The notes under the pieces were generated by a model that worked only from the letters and a program-made list of their open reading frames with translations, was not told the origin of the DNA and did no database searches. A stretch of 64,000 bases of DNA from NCBI GenBank assembly GCA_029907355.1, contig JARYLZ010000008.1, positions 1 to 64,000 on the forward strand. Reading direction: 5' to 3'. The position numbers and the translations under genes are program-made. This DNA comes from Bacteroidota bacterium (lineage in GTDB: Bacteria; Bacteroidota; Ignavibacteria; SZUA-365). Each line of letters starts with the position of its first letter. The first letter of the stretch is position 1. Shown here piece by piece: positions 1 to 8,430 of this stretch.

Positions 1-1703
1 CTCGCTGGGAACAGGTACAGGCCGTCACGGGCATCGAGGACGAGCGTCTCGCTCTGCTCCGGCAGGCCGCCGCTCTGCAGAACACTCCCCCGCCGCTCCG
101 CTTCTCCCTTCGGACGAGGGTGTACCGCGACGTGCCGCTCCGAAAGGGGTTCACAGAGGGACGCTATGTCGGCTCGCCCGAGGGGTTTTCCGGTCGATTG
201 GACTTTTCGGTTCATGGGCGCTTTCACGGCGGCGTTCTCGTCGCGAAAGAACCCGGGGAGACTTCTCCCGCGGATTGTCTCCGATTCACTCTCTCGGCGG
301 AAAGGATCGGTCCGCTCGCGCAGATCACTGCAGGGGATTTCACCGTCGCATCGGGACAGGGCGTCCTGCTCCGCCGCGGGGGATCGTTCGCCAGGAGCGG
401 TGGCGTTTCGGATGCCCTGCAGAGCAGGGGAAACCGCATTTCACCGGGGCTTCGGTCGTCGGGCCCGGTGGTGCGTGGTATCGCCGCGAGCGGGGGGGCA
501 CGTTCCGTGACGATGTCGGTCTTCGCTGGAAGGGCTTTGCTCGACGGCAAGATCGATTCCGTTTCCGGAATGCTCTCTTCCATCGATGAAAGCGGTCTGC
601 ACCGGACGGAGAACGAACGAGGGAAACGAGACGCCGCGTTCGAGGACCTTGCCGGCGCGTATGCGAGTTGGGCGACCGAGACGAACGGCATTTCGGTCCG
701 CATCGGCTTCACGGGTTACATCGCGCGTTTCTCTCACCGGCTCAATGCCCTCTCTCCATGGTCGTTCGGTGGATCCCGTGCTTCCGCTTTCGGGGTCGAC
801 GCCGTGGTTGCGGGCGATCGATGGTCCATCTCGTGGGAACTGGGGCGCGTGCGGAACGGGCGACTCGGCGGGAAAGGCGCTTTCCACGCACGGCCGAGCG
901 AGGGATTCCGCGTCATGATGGTATACCGCGATTTTCCCGCGGACTTCGCTGCTCCGCACGTGGGACCCCTCGGCGGGCAAGGGAACACGACCCAGAACGA
1001 GCGCGGGGCGTTTTTCGAATGCTCATACCGGTTTTCCGGCCGTCTGAGCCTCCGAGCGTGGTGGGATCTCTCGCATTCTCCGGGGCCGACATACTCCATC
1101 GGCGTTCCCTCCTCCAGCACGGAGCGCGCATTCGAGGCCTGCTGGCGCGCGAGCGAGAATGCCGAGTTGTTCATCAACGGGTACGAGAAGAACGTCGATG
1201 CCGAATACGCCGTGACCGACGGCTCAGGGCGCGTAGACCGCCCACTCGTGCGCAGGATTTCGCGCAGCGTGCGTGTCGACTTCCGCCGCCTCCCGTCTCG
1301 GGGCGTGGGATTCCGCGTCCGCGCGGAATACCGAACCATCACAAACGCCGGCGTCCCCGCACCTACCGAGGACGGTTTTCTCCTCCTAACCGATATCGTC
1401 GCCGCCCCCCTGCACGACTTCTCGCTGGAAGGGAGAATCGCCGTGCACCGAACGGACTCCTGGGAAGCACGGCTTTCCGCGTTCGAAAGCGACCTTCCCG
1501 GTGCAGGATCGTCCCACCCCTTGTCCGGCGAAGGCCTGCGGGCCTACGTGTTGCTCCGGTGGTCGGCCTCGAAATGGTGCACGATTTCTTCGAAAGCCGG
1601 ATGGACGATCCTCGACGGGGAGCGCACGCTGGGAAGCGGCGACGACCAGGTGCGAGGGGACACGGTAGCGCGTTATTCTCTCCAAGCGGACATCAAGCTC
1701 TGA
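1..1703 (+). CDS. Large outer-membrane beta-barrel protein, likely HHH-domain family (5' end outside window)
   Basis: The frame is open from base 3 through the listed GTG at 120, so the true start lies before the window and the 527-aa ORF is only the C-terminal part. The visible protein alternates polar and aromatic strands and ends in an amphipathic strand (YSLQADIKL), as outer-membrane barrels do. The stretch ITAGDFTVASGQGVLL resembles the GDF/GQG signature of large bacteroidete helix-hairpin-helix (ComEA-like) barrel proteins, whose HHH repeats are N-terminal and would lie outside this window. Function in that family is unclear; a role in DNA uptake is sometimes suggested but not shown here. 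It converges with rsgA across a hairpin. I am fairly sure of an outer-membrane barrel and less sure of the family. Confidence 0.7.
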   Translation, partial: RWEQVQAVTGIEDERLALLRQAAALQNTPPPLRFSLRTRVYRDVPLRKGFTEGRYVGSPEGFSGRLDFSVHGRFHGGVLVAKEPGETSPADCLRFTLSAERIGPLAQITAGDFTVASGQGVLLRRGGSFARSGGVSDALQSRGNRISPGLRSSGPVVRGIAASGGARSVTMSVFAGRALLDGKIDSVSGMLSSIDESGLHRTENERGKRDAAFEDLAGAYASWATETNGISVRIGFTGYIARFSHRLNALSPWSFGGSRASAFGVDAVVAGDRWSISWELGRVRNGRLGGKGAFHARPSEGFRVMMVYRDFPADFAAPHVGPLGGQGNTTQNERGAFFECSYRFSGRLSLRAWWDLSHSPGPTYSIGVPSSSTERAFEACWRASENAELFINGYEKNVDAEYAVTDGSGRVDRPLVRRISRSVRVDFRRLPSRGVGFRVRAEYRTITNAGVPAPTEDGFLLLTDIVAAPLHDFSLEGRIAVHRTDSWEARLSAFESDLPGAGSSHPLSGEGLRAYVLLRWSASKWCTISSKAGWTILDGERTLGSGDDQVRGDTVARYSLQADIKL

Positions 1704-1754
1704 CGGGAAAGGAGCATTCGAACGCGAGGCCGCAACGAAGAAACGGAGGATTGC

Positions 1755-1779
1755 CGGTACGGGGAAGAGCGCCGTACCG
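1755..1779. terminator. Bidirectional hairpin between convergent genes
   Basis: CGGTACGG and CCGTACCG form a perfect 8-bp stem with a 9-nt loop, placed between the stop of the barrel gene and the stop of rsgA. No clear T-run follows on either strand, so it may be a weak or factor-assisted terminator, or it may protect 3' ends. Confidence 0.4.
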
Positions 1780-1800
1780 AATCGCACGTTTCCGGTGCAG

Positions 1801-2892
1801 TCAACGTTCTTCCCGTTCGCTGTCGAGGATCTGGAGGTAATTCCGGTAACGGAGGGGGTGGATAGCACCTTCGGCGACGGCGGCAATGACGGCACAATCG
1901 GGTTCGTGCGTGTGCGTACAGGAGGGGAAACGGCACCGGTCGGCGCGTGCGACGAACTCGGGGTAATACGTGTGCAGGTCGGCAGGGTCGAAATGGTAGA
2001 GCCCGAATTCCCGTATCCCTGGAGTATCCGCGATGTAGCCGCCGTTCGGGAGCGCGTACAGGACGCTTTTCGTTGTCGTGTGCGTCCCACGCGAGCTCTG
2101 AACGCTGATCGTATCGGTCTTCCCCGACGCCGAGGGGACGAGACGGTTGAGAAGGCTCGTCTTCCCCACACCGGAATGGCCGCAGAAAGCGGAAATCGCG
2201 TCGCGCAGGAGGTTCCCGAGTTCCTCGATCCCTTCCCCTGTCACACAACTCGTGTACAGGACCGTGTACCCGACATCGCGATAGACATCGGCGATTTCCT
2301 CCACCGCCGAAAAGTCCTCGTCGTCGACGAGATCCATTTTGTTGATGACGATGAAGGCATCGACCCCGCCCATGGCGGAAGCGATGAGGTACCGGTCGAT
2401 GAGACCGGGTTTCAGGAGCTCGTTCGTCGCGGCGGCGACGACGACGATGCGGTCGGGGTTCGCGACGATGACGTCTGCGAACCCTCTGTCCGATACCGCA
2501 GTCCGAAGGAGGACGCGTTTCCGCGGGTAGACGTGCGTGACCACGGCGTCGCCTTCACCCGCAGAAACGTAACGAACGCGATCCCCGACGGCGAGCAGGC
2601 TCGAGTTCGGGTTGCCCGTCGTCGTGGAGCGGCGCGGGCGCGCGCGGATCTCCTCGTCGCCGTCGAGAAGGAGCACCGACGGTCCGCCCATCTCGACGAC
2701 GAGTGCATCCCGCTCGTTCTCCGGCCTCACGATCGGGTGTTTGCGCGGGGCGCTGCGCTTCTTCAGGAGGAAGTCGTGGTCGCTCTCCCCTTCCCCCTCG
2801 TAGCGCCAGCGTGCCTCCCCCTTCCGCCAGAGCTTTTCGATGTTCTTGCGTTTCTCGACTCGACGTGGAGAATCGGGTTCGTTTTGATCCAT
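1801..2892 (-). CDS. rsgA: Ribosome small-subunit-dependent GTPase RsgA
   Basis: RsgA is a circularly permuted GTPase that checks late maturation of the 30S subunit. The motifs occur in the permuted order: G4 INKMDLVD near residue 183, then G1 GHSGVGKTSLLN near 238, then G3 DTPG near 289, followed by a C-terminal zinc knuckle CRFPSCTHTHEPDC near 320. An OB-fold region (VGDRVRYV and following) precedes the GTPase, after a charged N-terminal extension of roughly 75 residues that may contact rRNA. The ORF track starts at 2907, but the ATG at 2892 (MDQNEP) has GGAG about 5 nt upstream and is preferred. It is transcribed divergently from the MFS gene. Confidence 0.93.
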   Translation of the reverse strand: MDQNEPDSPRRVEKRKNIEKLWRKGEARWRYEGEGESDHDFLLKKRSAPRKHPIVRPENERDALVVEMGGPSVLLLDGDEEIRARPRRSTTTGNPNSSLLAVGDRVRYVSAGEGDAVVTHVYPRKRVLLRTAVSDRGFADVIVANPDRIVVVAAATNELLKPGLIDRYLIASAMGGVDAFIVINKMDLVDDEDFSAVEEIADVYRDVGYTVLYTSCVTGEGIEELGNLLRDAISAFCGHSGVGKTSLLNRLVPSASGKTDTISVQSSRGTHTTTKSVLYALPNGGYIADTPGIREFGLYHFDPADLHTYYPEFVARADRCRFPSCTHTHEPDCAVIAAVAEGAIHPLRYRNYLQILDSEREER

Positions 2893-3050
2893 GAAACTCC
2901 AGACCATTCAGGAAGGCGAGCGTGTCGTACACACCCCTCTGAAAACTACGCGCGGAGGAAACGGCAGGCAAGGATAGAGAGGCGCGAGGATGGCGGATCG
3001 CGTGAAAAATCCTATTTTCTCACGCTTGCATTCATTCTCCGCCATTACCC

Positions 3051-4355
3051 ATGACATTCATCCGCAACCCCTTGAAGCACGACCGTCGTTTCCGGATGCG
3101 TCGGGGGCTCAACTGGTCGACGCTGGGGTTTACGTATGCCGTGCTGTACATGGCGCGGTACAACCTTTCGTTCGCGAACAAGTCCCTCTCGGACAGTTAC
3201 GGATGGGACAAGACGCAGATCGGGACCATCATCACCGCCGCCTTGACGTTGTACGGCGTTTCCGCGCTCTTCAACGGGCCGATCGCCGACCGCATCGGCG
3301 GGAAGCGCGCCATGCTCATCGGTGCCGCCGGGGCAGCCTTTTTCAATCTCCTCTTCGGTTTCGGTGCGTACCTGGGTTTTCTCGGGAAAGGACCGCTTCT
3401 CCTCGGGTACTTCGCGACGGTGTGGGCCCTGAACAGCTATTTCCAGTCATACAGCGCCCTGGCGCTCATCAAAGTGAACTCGGGGTGGTTCCATATCCGG
3501 GAACGAGGGGTTTTCTCGGCGATTTTCGGGTCGATGATCCAGAGCGGGCGCGCACTCATTTTTTTCCTCGGCGGCGTGATCGTCACGGTGCTCCCTTGGC
3601 AGTGGGTGTTCTTCATCCCCGCCGCCATCGTCGGCGCCATGGCGATGATGACCGCGGCGTTCGTTCGCGATACGCCCGCCGATGCCGGGCTTCCCCCATT
3701 GGACACCGCCGATGCCACCAGCGGGTACACCGGTCCGGTGAACTTCCGTTTCGTTTTCCGGCGCGTCTTCACCAACCCCATCACCATCACGATCGCCGTC
3801 GCCGAGTTCTGCACGGGTTTCGTACGGCACGGGTTCGAGCAGTGGTTCCCCCGTTACATGCAGGAAGCCCAGCATCTCCGGCTCGATTCGGCGGTTTTCC
3901 AGAAAGGCGCCTTCGCCGTCGTCGCCGCAGGCATTGCGGGCGCGTTCGTCGCAGGGACGGTGTCGGACTGGTTCTTCTCCTCACGGAGAACTCCCGTGGC
4001 ATTCATCGGGTACACGTTGCAGATCGCCGCATTGAGCGCCGTCTGGCTTTCGACGGACCTGACGGTGATCATCGCGGCATTCATCGTCAACTCGATGGCG
4101 ATCAGCATGGTGCACTCGATGCTCTCCGGCACGGCATCGATGGATTTCGGAGGCCAGAAAGCGGCCGCGACGGCGGCGGGCATGTTCGACGGCATGCAGT
4201 ACCTCGGCGGCGCATCGGTCGGCATCGGTATGGGGTACCTGCTCGACAGGTTCGGCTGGGCCGCCTGGGGTCCGGGCATGATCGGCTTCGCATCCGTCGG
4301 CGCGCTTCTCATGCTACGGCTCTGGAACGCTCGGCCCACGCCTGCGGGCCGTTGA
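3051..4355 (+). CDS. MFS transporter, organophosphate:phosphate antiporter-like (GlpT/UhpC type)
   Basis: This is an inner-membrane carrier of about 434 aa with around 12 hydrophobic segments. The N-terminal pattern RRGLNWSTLGFTYAVLYMAR, with YNLSFANKSL and an early GPIADRIGGKR loop, matches the GlpT/UhpT/UhpC family, which exchanges sugar phosphates or glycerol phosphate for inorganic phosphate. The substrate cannot be read from sequence. No good Shine-Dalgarno precedes the ATG, which is common in this phylum. The next gene starts 63 bp downstream on the same strand and may be cotranscribed. Confidence 0.85.
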   Translation: MTFIRNPLKHDRRFRMRRGLNWSTLGFTYAVLYMARYNLSFANKSLSDSYGWDKTQIGTIITAALTLYGVSALFNGPIADRIGGKRAMLIGAAGAAFFNLLFGFGAYLGFLGKGPLLLGYFATVWALNSYFQSYSALALIKVNSGWFHIRERGVFSAIFGSMIQSGRALIFFLGGVIVTVLPWQWVFFIPAAIVGAMAMMTAAFVRDTPADAGLPPLDTADATSGYTGPVNFRFVFRRVFTNPITITIAVAEFCTGFVRHGFEQWFPRYMQEAQHLRLDSAVFQKGAFAVVAAGIAGAFVAGTVSDWFFSSRRTPVAFIGYTLQIAALSAVWLSTDLTVIIAAFIVNSMAISMVHSMLSGTASMDFGGQKAAATAAGMFDGMQYLGGASVGIGMGYLLDRFGWAAWGPGMIGFASVGALLMLRLWNARPTPAGR

Positions 4356-4418
4356 GTTCGAACCGCGGTTCCACCCTTTCCCACGCGGATAGCTCTATTC
4401 CTCAATGGACGGGTACTC

Positions 4419-5138
4419 ATGAAACAGCACTGCTTCGACGTCATCATCCTCATCGGGCGGCCCGCTTCCGGCAAGTCCGAGATCATCGACTATCTGAAAA
4501 AAACGCCGTACGAAGAGCGTCTTCGGCGATTCGGCATCGGGCACTTCGACGAGATAGACGATTTCCCGATGCTCTGGGCATGGTTCGAGGAAGACGCCAT
4601 TCTCGAGCGCATTCTCGGCAAGCCCCGTCTCCACACCGACGCTCGTGGGTATTTCCTCCACCGCTATTTCTGGGATCTCCTCATCGAGCGCATTTCGCTC
4701 GAGTACGACAAGCTGATGCGGGACCCCTCGTACCACGAGAAGCGGACGACCGTTATCGAGTTCTCACGAGGGACGGAACACGGCGGTTACGCCGCGGCGT
4801 TCCCGCACCTGAGCCCGCGCATCCTCGAACGCGCGGTGATCGTCTACGTCGACGTCACCTACGAGGAGTCTCTCCGGAAGAACCGCCGCCGATTCAACCC
4901 GGCGCGCCCGGATAGCATCCTCGAGCACGGCTTGCCGGACGAAAAGCTGGAGAGGTTGTACAAGGAAGTCGACTGGGAAGAAATCGCCTCCGCTTCCCCC
5001 ACCCATATCGATGTGAAGGGAATCCTGGTCCCGTACGTCGTGTTCCACAACATGCCGAGCAAAACGGACGACCCCGCGCTTCTCGGTCCCGCCTTGGAAG
5101 AGATCTTCTCCCGAGCGCGTGCACTCGTGGCACGTTGA
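4419..5138 (+). CDS. P-loop kinase-like protein of unknown substrate
   Basis: This 239-aa soluble protein has a Walker A motif near the N-terminus (IGRPASGKSEIIDYL) and a later VIVYVDVTYEESLRKNRRR stretch that looks like the lid/Walker B-proximal region of small-molecule kinases. A GHFDEIDDFPMLW segment follows the P-loop and could bind substrate or metal. It resembles the broad adenylate/shikimate/gluconate kinase fold but none of the named families clearly. It lies downstream of the organophosphate transporter, so phosphorylation of an imported or exported metabolite is possible; that is inference only. Confidence 0.75.
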   Translation: MKQHCFDVIILIGRPASGKSEIIDYLKKTPYEERLRRFGIGHFDEIDDFPMLWAWFEEDAILERILGKPRLHTDARGYFLHRYFWDLLIERISLEYDKLMRDPSYHEKRTTVIEFSRGTEHGGYAAAFPHLSPRILERAVIVYVDVTYEESLRKNRRRFNPARPDSILEHGLPDEKLERLYKEVDWEEIASASPTHIDVKGILVPYVVFHNMPSKTDDPALLGPALEEIFSRARALVAR

Positions 5139-5198
5139 AACCGCCGAACGAGGGGAAGAGGCGGCACCGTCGTCTCACCCGAATCTCGCACGAATAGG

Positions 5199-5351
5199 AA
5201 TCGGCAGAGATGACATGCTGCGCGATTACTCCGCGTTACGGGTGCAGTCCATCGGTCGATATGCGTAATCAGGGCCGGGAGGAAAGCCCCCTCACAAGGT
5301 TCGGCATGGGGAACAGTACCTGCTGCACCTTCTACCATCCCGCCAGCCGAT
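5199..5351 (-). ncRNA. 5S-rRNA-like sequence in a gene-free gap (low confidence)
   Basis: The gap 5139-5487 has no convincing ORF. Read on the minus strand it contains CCCATGCCGAAC, the highly conserved loop B/C segment of 5S rRNA, preceded by GGTGCAGCAGGTACTGTT and followed about 43 nt later by CCGATGGACTGCA, which resembles the 5S CCGATGGTACTGCA block, and by GCGGAGTAA. ATCGGC near the 5' side and GCCGAT near the 3' side could close a terminal helix. Against a standard 5S gene, the interval between the two blocks is about 20 nt too long and the outer helix implies about 150 nt rather than about 120. It could be a divergent 5S gene, a decayed copy, or another structured RNA. GGTGCAG/CTGCACC pairing is possible on either strand. 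Confidence 0.3.
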
Positions 5352-5487
5352 GTCCAGGTTCTCCCCTCGCACGCCTTCATCCGACGCGCCATCTCTCGAA
5401 GCCGGGCCGGTAGGTTCTGCCCCTGGAACGGAATCGTTTCGCCCGGATCCCGAGAGGGAAAATGACGACGAGATGTTTCCCGGCGTA

Positions 5488-6198
5488 TTACGGAAGATGT
5501 GGCGAGGCTTCGAAGCGTTCGATATCCCCGGGCGTACCGAGATCCCACCAACGGCCTGCGTACTCGACGCCGCGGAGAGACCACCCCCCTTCCATCGCAA
5601 CTCGATAAAGATCGAAGATGTCCGAGAAGCCCGTTTCGAAACCGAGCCGGAACAGCGCCGGCTTGATCGCATGGATCCCGCAGAAACCGCGTTTCAGAAC
5701 GGCTCGGCCGCCGGCAATCGAGCCGCTGAACCATGCCTCCTTCCCAAGGAACACCCCTTCGTCGTCGAAGAGAAGGGCACGGTCCGTCGGCCGTTCCTGG
5801 ACAGCAAGTGCGGCGAGCACCCTCGGTTCCTCGGCGGCCGACACGAGTCGCCCGAGGTCGAAATCCGACACGACGTCGGCGTTGTGGACGAGGAATGGTG
5901 CGTCGCCGTCGAGGAATTCCCGGGCGTGGAGGATTCCGCCTCCTGTCCCAAGGATGTAGGGTTCGCGGAGGACAACGACGCGTACAGGGGCTGCGTGTTC
6001 CCGGAAATGCCTTTCGAGGCGTTCCGCGTGATGATACGCATTGACGACGATCAGCCTGCAACCATAGCGCGAGAGCGCCTCGACGGCATGGTCGATCATC
6101 GGCTTTCCCCCTGCGCGGACCAGCGCTTTCGGGACGGTGTCGGTTAGGGGCGCAAGGCGCGTCCCGAACCCCGCCGCCAGAATCATCCCCTTCACCAC
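5488..6198 (-). CDS. murU: Sugar-1-phosphate nucleotidyltransferase, MurU-like
   Basis: MurU joins N-acetylmuramate-1-phosphate to UTP, giving UDP-MurNAc without de novo synthesis. The protein opens with the nucleotidyltransferase signature GMILAAGFGTRLAPLT, followed by PKALVRAGGKPMIDHAVEAL, the ILGTGGGILHAR substrate loop and HNADVVSDFDL, which carries the metal-binding aspartate. At 236 aa it is a compact enzyme without a left-handed beta-helix acetyltransferase domain, as in MurU. The GTG start at 6198 overlaps the stop of the RapZ-domain gene upstream (an in-frame GTG at 6195 is an alternative). The neighbouring AmgK-like kinase would supply the sugar-1-phosphate. A GlcNAc-1-P or hexose-1-P substrate is possible. 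Confidence 0.85.
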   Translation of the reverse strand: MVKGMILAAGFGTRLAPLTDTVPKALVRAGGKPMIDHAVEALSRYGCRLIVVNAYHHAERLERHFREHAAPVRVVVLREPYILGTGGGILHAREFLDGDAPFLVHNADVVSDFDLGRLVSAAEEPRVLAALAVQERPTDRALLFDDEGVFLGKEAWFSGSIAGGRAVLKRGFCGIHAIKPALFRLGFETGFSDIFDLYRVAMEGGWSLRGVEYAGRWWDLGTPGDIERFEASPHLP

Positions 6199-6590
6199 CA
6201 GACTCCGCGCTCGCAGTGTTCGACGGAGACCGGTACGCCCTGGCGACGCAGGTGCTCGGCGAGGCGCTCCGCACAGTAGACGGAGCGGTGCTGGCCGCCC
6301 GTGCAGCCGAACGCCACGGAAAGGCGTTCGTACCCCAGCTCACGGTAGGATCGGAGGGCGATGTCTACGATGGCCTCGGCTGCCGCGATGAATTCCTCGA
6401 CGACGGGGAACGCCTCGAAATACGTCTCGACCTCCGCATCGAGGCCGCTCAACGCAGAGAGGGAAGGCTCGTACACCGGATTCGGGAGGCAGCGGCAGTC
6501 GAAGACGAAACCGCCCCCGTCCGCCGAGCGGTCCGAAGGAATACCGCTCCGAAGGTATCCGAAAGAAAAAATGGAAACGGACGGGTTCAT
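6192..6590 (-). CDS. Stand-alone RapZ C-terminal domain protein
   Basis: The ORF track shows a 322-aa ORF, but its first 190 residues are an out-of-frame shadow of the upstream kinase gene. The real product is the final 132 aa starting at MNPSVSIFSFGYLR. It contains FDCRCLPNPVYEP, an AFGCTGGQHRSVY motif and a C-terminal VEHCERG, all typical of the RapZ C-terminal domain, which in Escherichia coli RapZ binds glucosamine-6-phosphate and RNA. The N-terminal P-loop half of RapZ is missing. ATGA overlaps link it to the kinase upstream, and its stop overlaps the MurU-like start. A sensor or regulatory role in amino-sugar salvage is an inference from this context. Confidence 0.85.
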   Translation of the reverse strand: MNPSVSIFSFGYLRSGIPSDRSADGGGFVFDCRCLPNPVYEPSLSALSGLDAEVETYFEAFPVVEEFIAAAEAIVDIALRSYRELGYERLSVAFGCTGGQHRSVYCAERLAEHLRRQGVPVSVEHCERGVWW

Positions 6591-7621
6591 ACAGGCTCGG
6601 AAAAATCCTCGGATCGCAAATTCCCGGCAATGTCGACGAACAATGCCCGGAGGTACGGCAGGTGTTTCATGACCGGCGCGTTTTCCGCGAGCCACGCGAG
6701 GTTGTCGAGCGCCGGGGGGATCGCGGAGCGGAAACCGGGCCGGTTCTTGCGGTACCCGAGATTCCCGAACGCACCGAGCGCCTGCATGACGCGCGCAACG
6801 GCGTAGGCATGGAACTCCTCCTCGAAACGCCCTGCATCGACGGGGAACCTGGCGGAGACCCCCTCGAGATAAGCCTCGAGGAGCGAGGCGCGGACGGCGG
6901 GCGGGATCAGGGCCCGGGCGTCGAAGAGCAACGATGCAACGTCGTACGCGAGCGCCCCCCGCCTCCCGGACTGGTAGTCGATGTATCTCGGCCCCGATGG
7001 GGTGATCATCACGTTGCGGGACTGGAAATCGCGGTAGAGGAAAAAGCGGCGTTCGGATTCGAGGAGCGTCTCGATCAAGCGCGCGCAATCGCGCTCGTAC
7101 GCAGTCGGATCGTACCGCGGCTGGAATCGGTCGAGGAACATCTCGCGGAAGTAGCGGCAATCGAAAGCGATCGCTTCACCGCCAAACTCCGCCGTCTGGT
7201 AACAGAGCGTGTAATCGATATCGTCCGCCGCATCGATTTGGAAACGGACGAGGTCGTGCAGGACGTGTACGTACATCTCGTGCACGTCTTCGGGGAACCC
7301 CTCTGCCCCTTCTCTCCGGTGGGCTTGCCAGTCGAACAACAGCGTGTCACCGAGGTCTTCTTCGAGGTAGGAACACTGGTCGGGCGCGACGGCGAACAGT
7401 TTCGGCACCGGCAAGCCGCACGCGCGGAATGCCAGCGTGAACCCGATGAAGGCCTTGTTCTCCGCGACGTTCCCGCCGAAAACGCCCACGGCCGAATGCT
7501 CCGTCCCGCGGATGCGGAAAACCTTTCTTTCCGAGCCGTCCCCGCGGAGAAGGTCGATACTCCGGACCGGTTCGCCGAAGCATTCCGTGAAGAGGGATGA
7601 AAGCGTGTCCCCGATCTGCAT
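6587..7621 (-). CDS. amgK: AmgK-like aminoglycoside-phosphotransferase-fold sugar kinase
   Basis: AmgK phosphorylates C1 of N-acetylmuramate or N-acetylglucosamine during cell-wall recycling. The 344-aa protein has the APH-family kinase plan: an N-lobe with GDGSERKVFRI, a hinge EEDLGDTLLFDW, the catalytic loop FLYRDFQSRNVMI and the metal-binding YIDYQSGRRG. The tyrosine in place of the usual histidine of HRD is common in this family. The listed ORF starts at 7849, but MQIGDTLSSLF at 7621 is the first start consistent with the family length. It is the first gene of a three-gene overlapping operon with the RapZ domain and the MurU-like enzyme. Confidence 0.85.
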   Translation of the reverse strand: MQIGDTLSSLFTECFGEPVRSIDLLRGDGSERKVFRIRGTEHSAVGVFGGNVAENKAFIGFTLAFRACGLPVPKLFAVAPDQCSYLEEDLGDTLLFDWQAHRREGAEGFPEDVHEMYVHVLHDLVRFQIDAADDIDYTLCYQTAEFGGEAIAFDCRYFREMFLDRFQPRYDPTAYERDCARLIETLLESERRFFLYRDFQSRNVMITPSGPRYIDYQSGRRGALAYDVASLLFDARALIPPAVRASLLEAYLEGVSARFPVDAGRFEEEFHAYAVARVMQALGAFGNLGYRKNRPGFRSAIPPALDNLAWLAENAPVMKHLPYLRALFVDIAGNLRSEDFSEPV

Positions 7622-7905
7622 AGATTTCGCTCCGCCGCTCGCCGTGCCCGTTTCCCGGCATCGCTTCGTGCAGTTCATTCGCCCGCTTTTCCGCAACGGG
7701 CGGCACGCACCTCCGTTCACCCACCAATCGGTTTTTCGGGTGTTCGGGGTTTCCCGACGAAACATGTCAAGATATCCCGTGTATCGACGAAATGGAAACG
7801 ATGCGATGGATGTAACGCTGCGATGACCGTACGGTAAGCACGTCTGCACGGTTCAATGTCTCGATCCACCGAAGAAAAAACGAGAAGAGAAACGCTGCCC
7901 TTTAT

Positions 7906-8430
7906 TCAAAAGACGAACGGGATGAACATCCGGCTTCTCTTCATGTACGCGACGTATTCCTGACCGAATTTTTCGACGCTCTCCCTCTCCTCGACCTTCG
8001 CCGTCGCATAGAGGATCGCGGTGACGCCTCCCGCAAGACAGACGTCGAGCACCGACGGCGACTTCATGGTCATGCCCCACGCGAAGAGGATCAGCGAGCC
8101 GTACAGGGGGTGGCGGACACGCTTGTACAATCCGACGGTCACGAGCCTCGTCGTGTGATCGAGATGTCCCGCCGGCTTGCCGAATCGAACGAGAACGCGG
8201 AACCCCTCCGCCGCGAAGAAAAGGGAAACGAGGAGCAGGATCCACGAGGAGATGCCAAACGCAGACAGGGGACCATCGAACCACCCGTCGATGTTCATGA
8301 GGACGAGGACTGCGATCCCTTCCAAGGCGAAGAAACGAAAAAAACCGTGCGATTTCGGATTCGTCAAGGAAGGCCACGAGTATGCGGCGATCGAGACGGA
8401 TACGAGAATGAAAACGAGCGGAATCAACAT
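7906..8430 (-). CDS. Integral-membrane isoprenylcysteine carboxyl methyltransferase/PEMT-like protein
   Basis: This 174-aa protein has about four to five hydrophobic helices. The C-terminal catalytic signature is clear: GLYKRVRHPLYGSLILFAWG, followed after a helix by VEERESVEKFGQEYVAYMKR. This RHP...EE pattern defines the ICMT/PEMT/NnrU-like superfamily of membrane SAM methyltransferases. Bacterial members methylate lipids or other small lipophilic acceptors, and the acceptor here is unknown. Its start is divergent from the acetyltransferase gene across about 417 bp, and the AmgK operon follows in the same direction after 284 bp. Confidence 0.82.
   Translation of the reverse strand: MLIPLVFILVSVSIAAYSWPSLTNPKSHGFFRFFALEGIAVLVLMNIDGWFDGPLSAFGISSWILLLVSLFFAAEGFRVLVRFGKPAGHLDHTTRLVTVGLYKRVRHPLYGSLILFAWGMTMKSPSVLDVCLAGGVTAILYATAKVEERESVEKFGQEYVAYMKRSRMFIPFVF

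Noticed and set aside
5238-5331. Plus-strand resemblance to small SRP (4.5S) RNA
   Set aside because: CAGGGCCGGGAGGAA resembles the SRP apical motif, and GGTGCAG/CTGCACC could close the molecule, but the GGAA tetraloop, the base pair next to it and the AGCA internal loop are all altered, and the two arms differ in length. The minus-strand 5S-like reading fits better.
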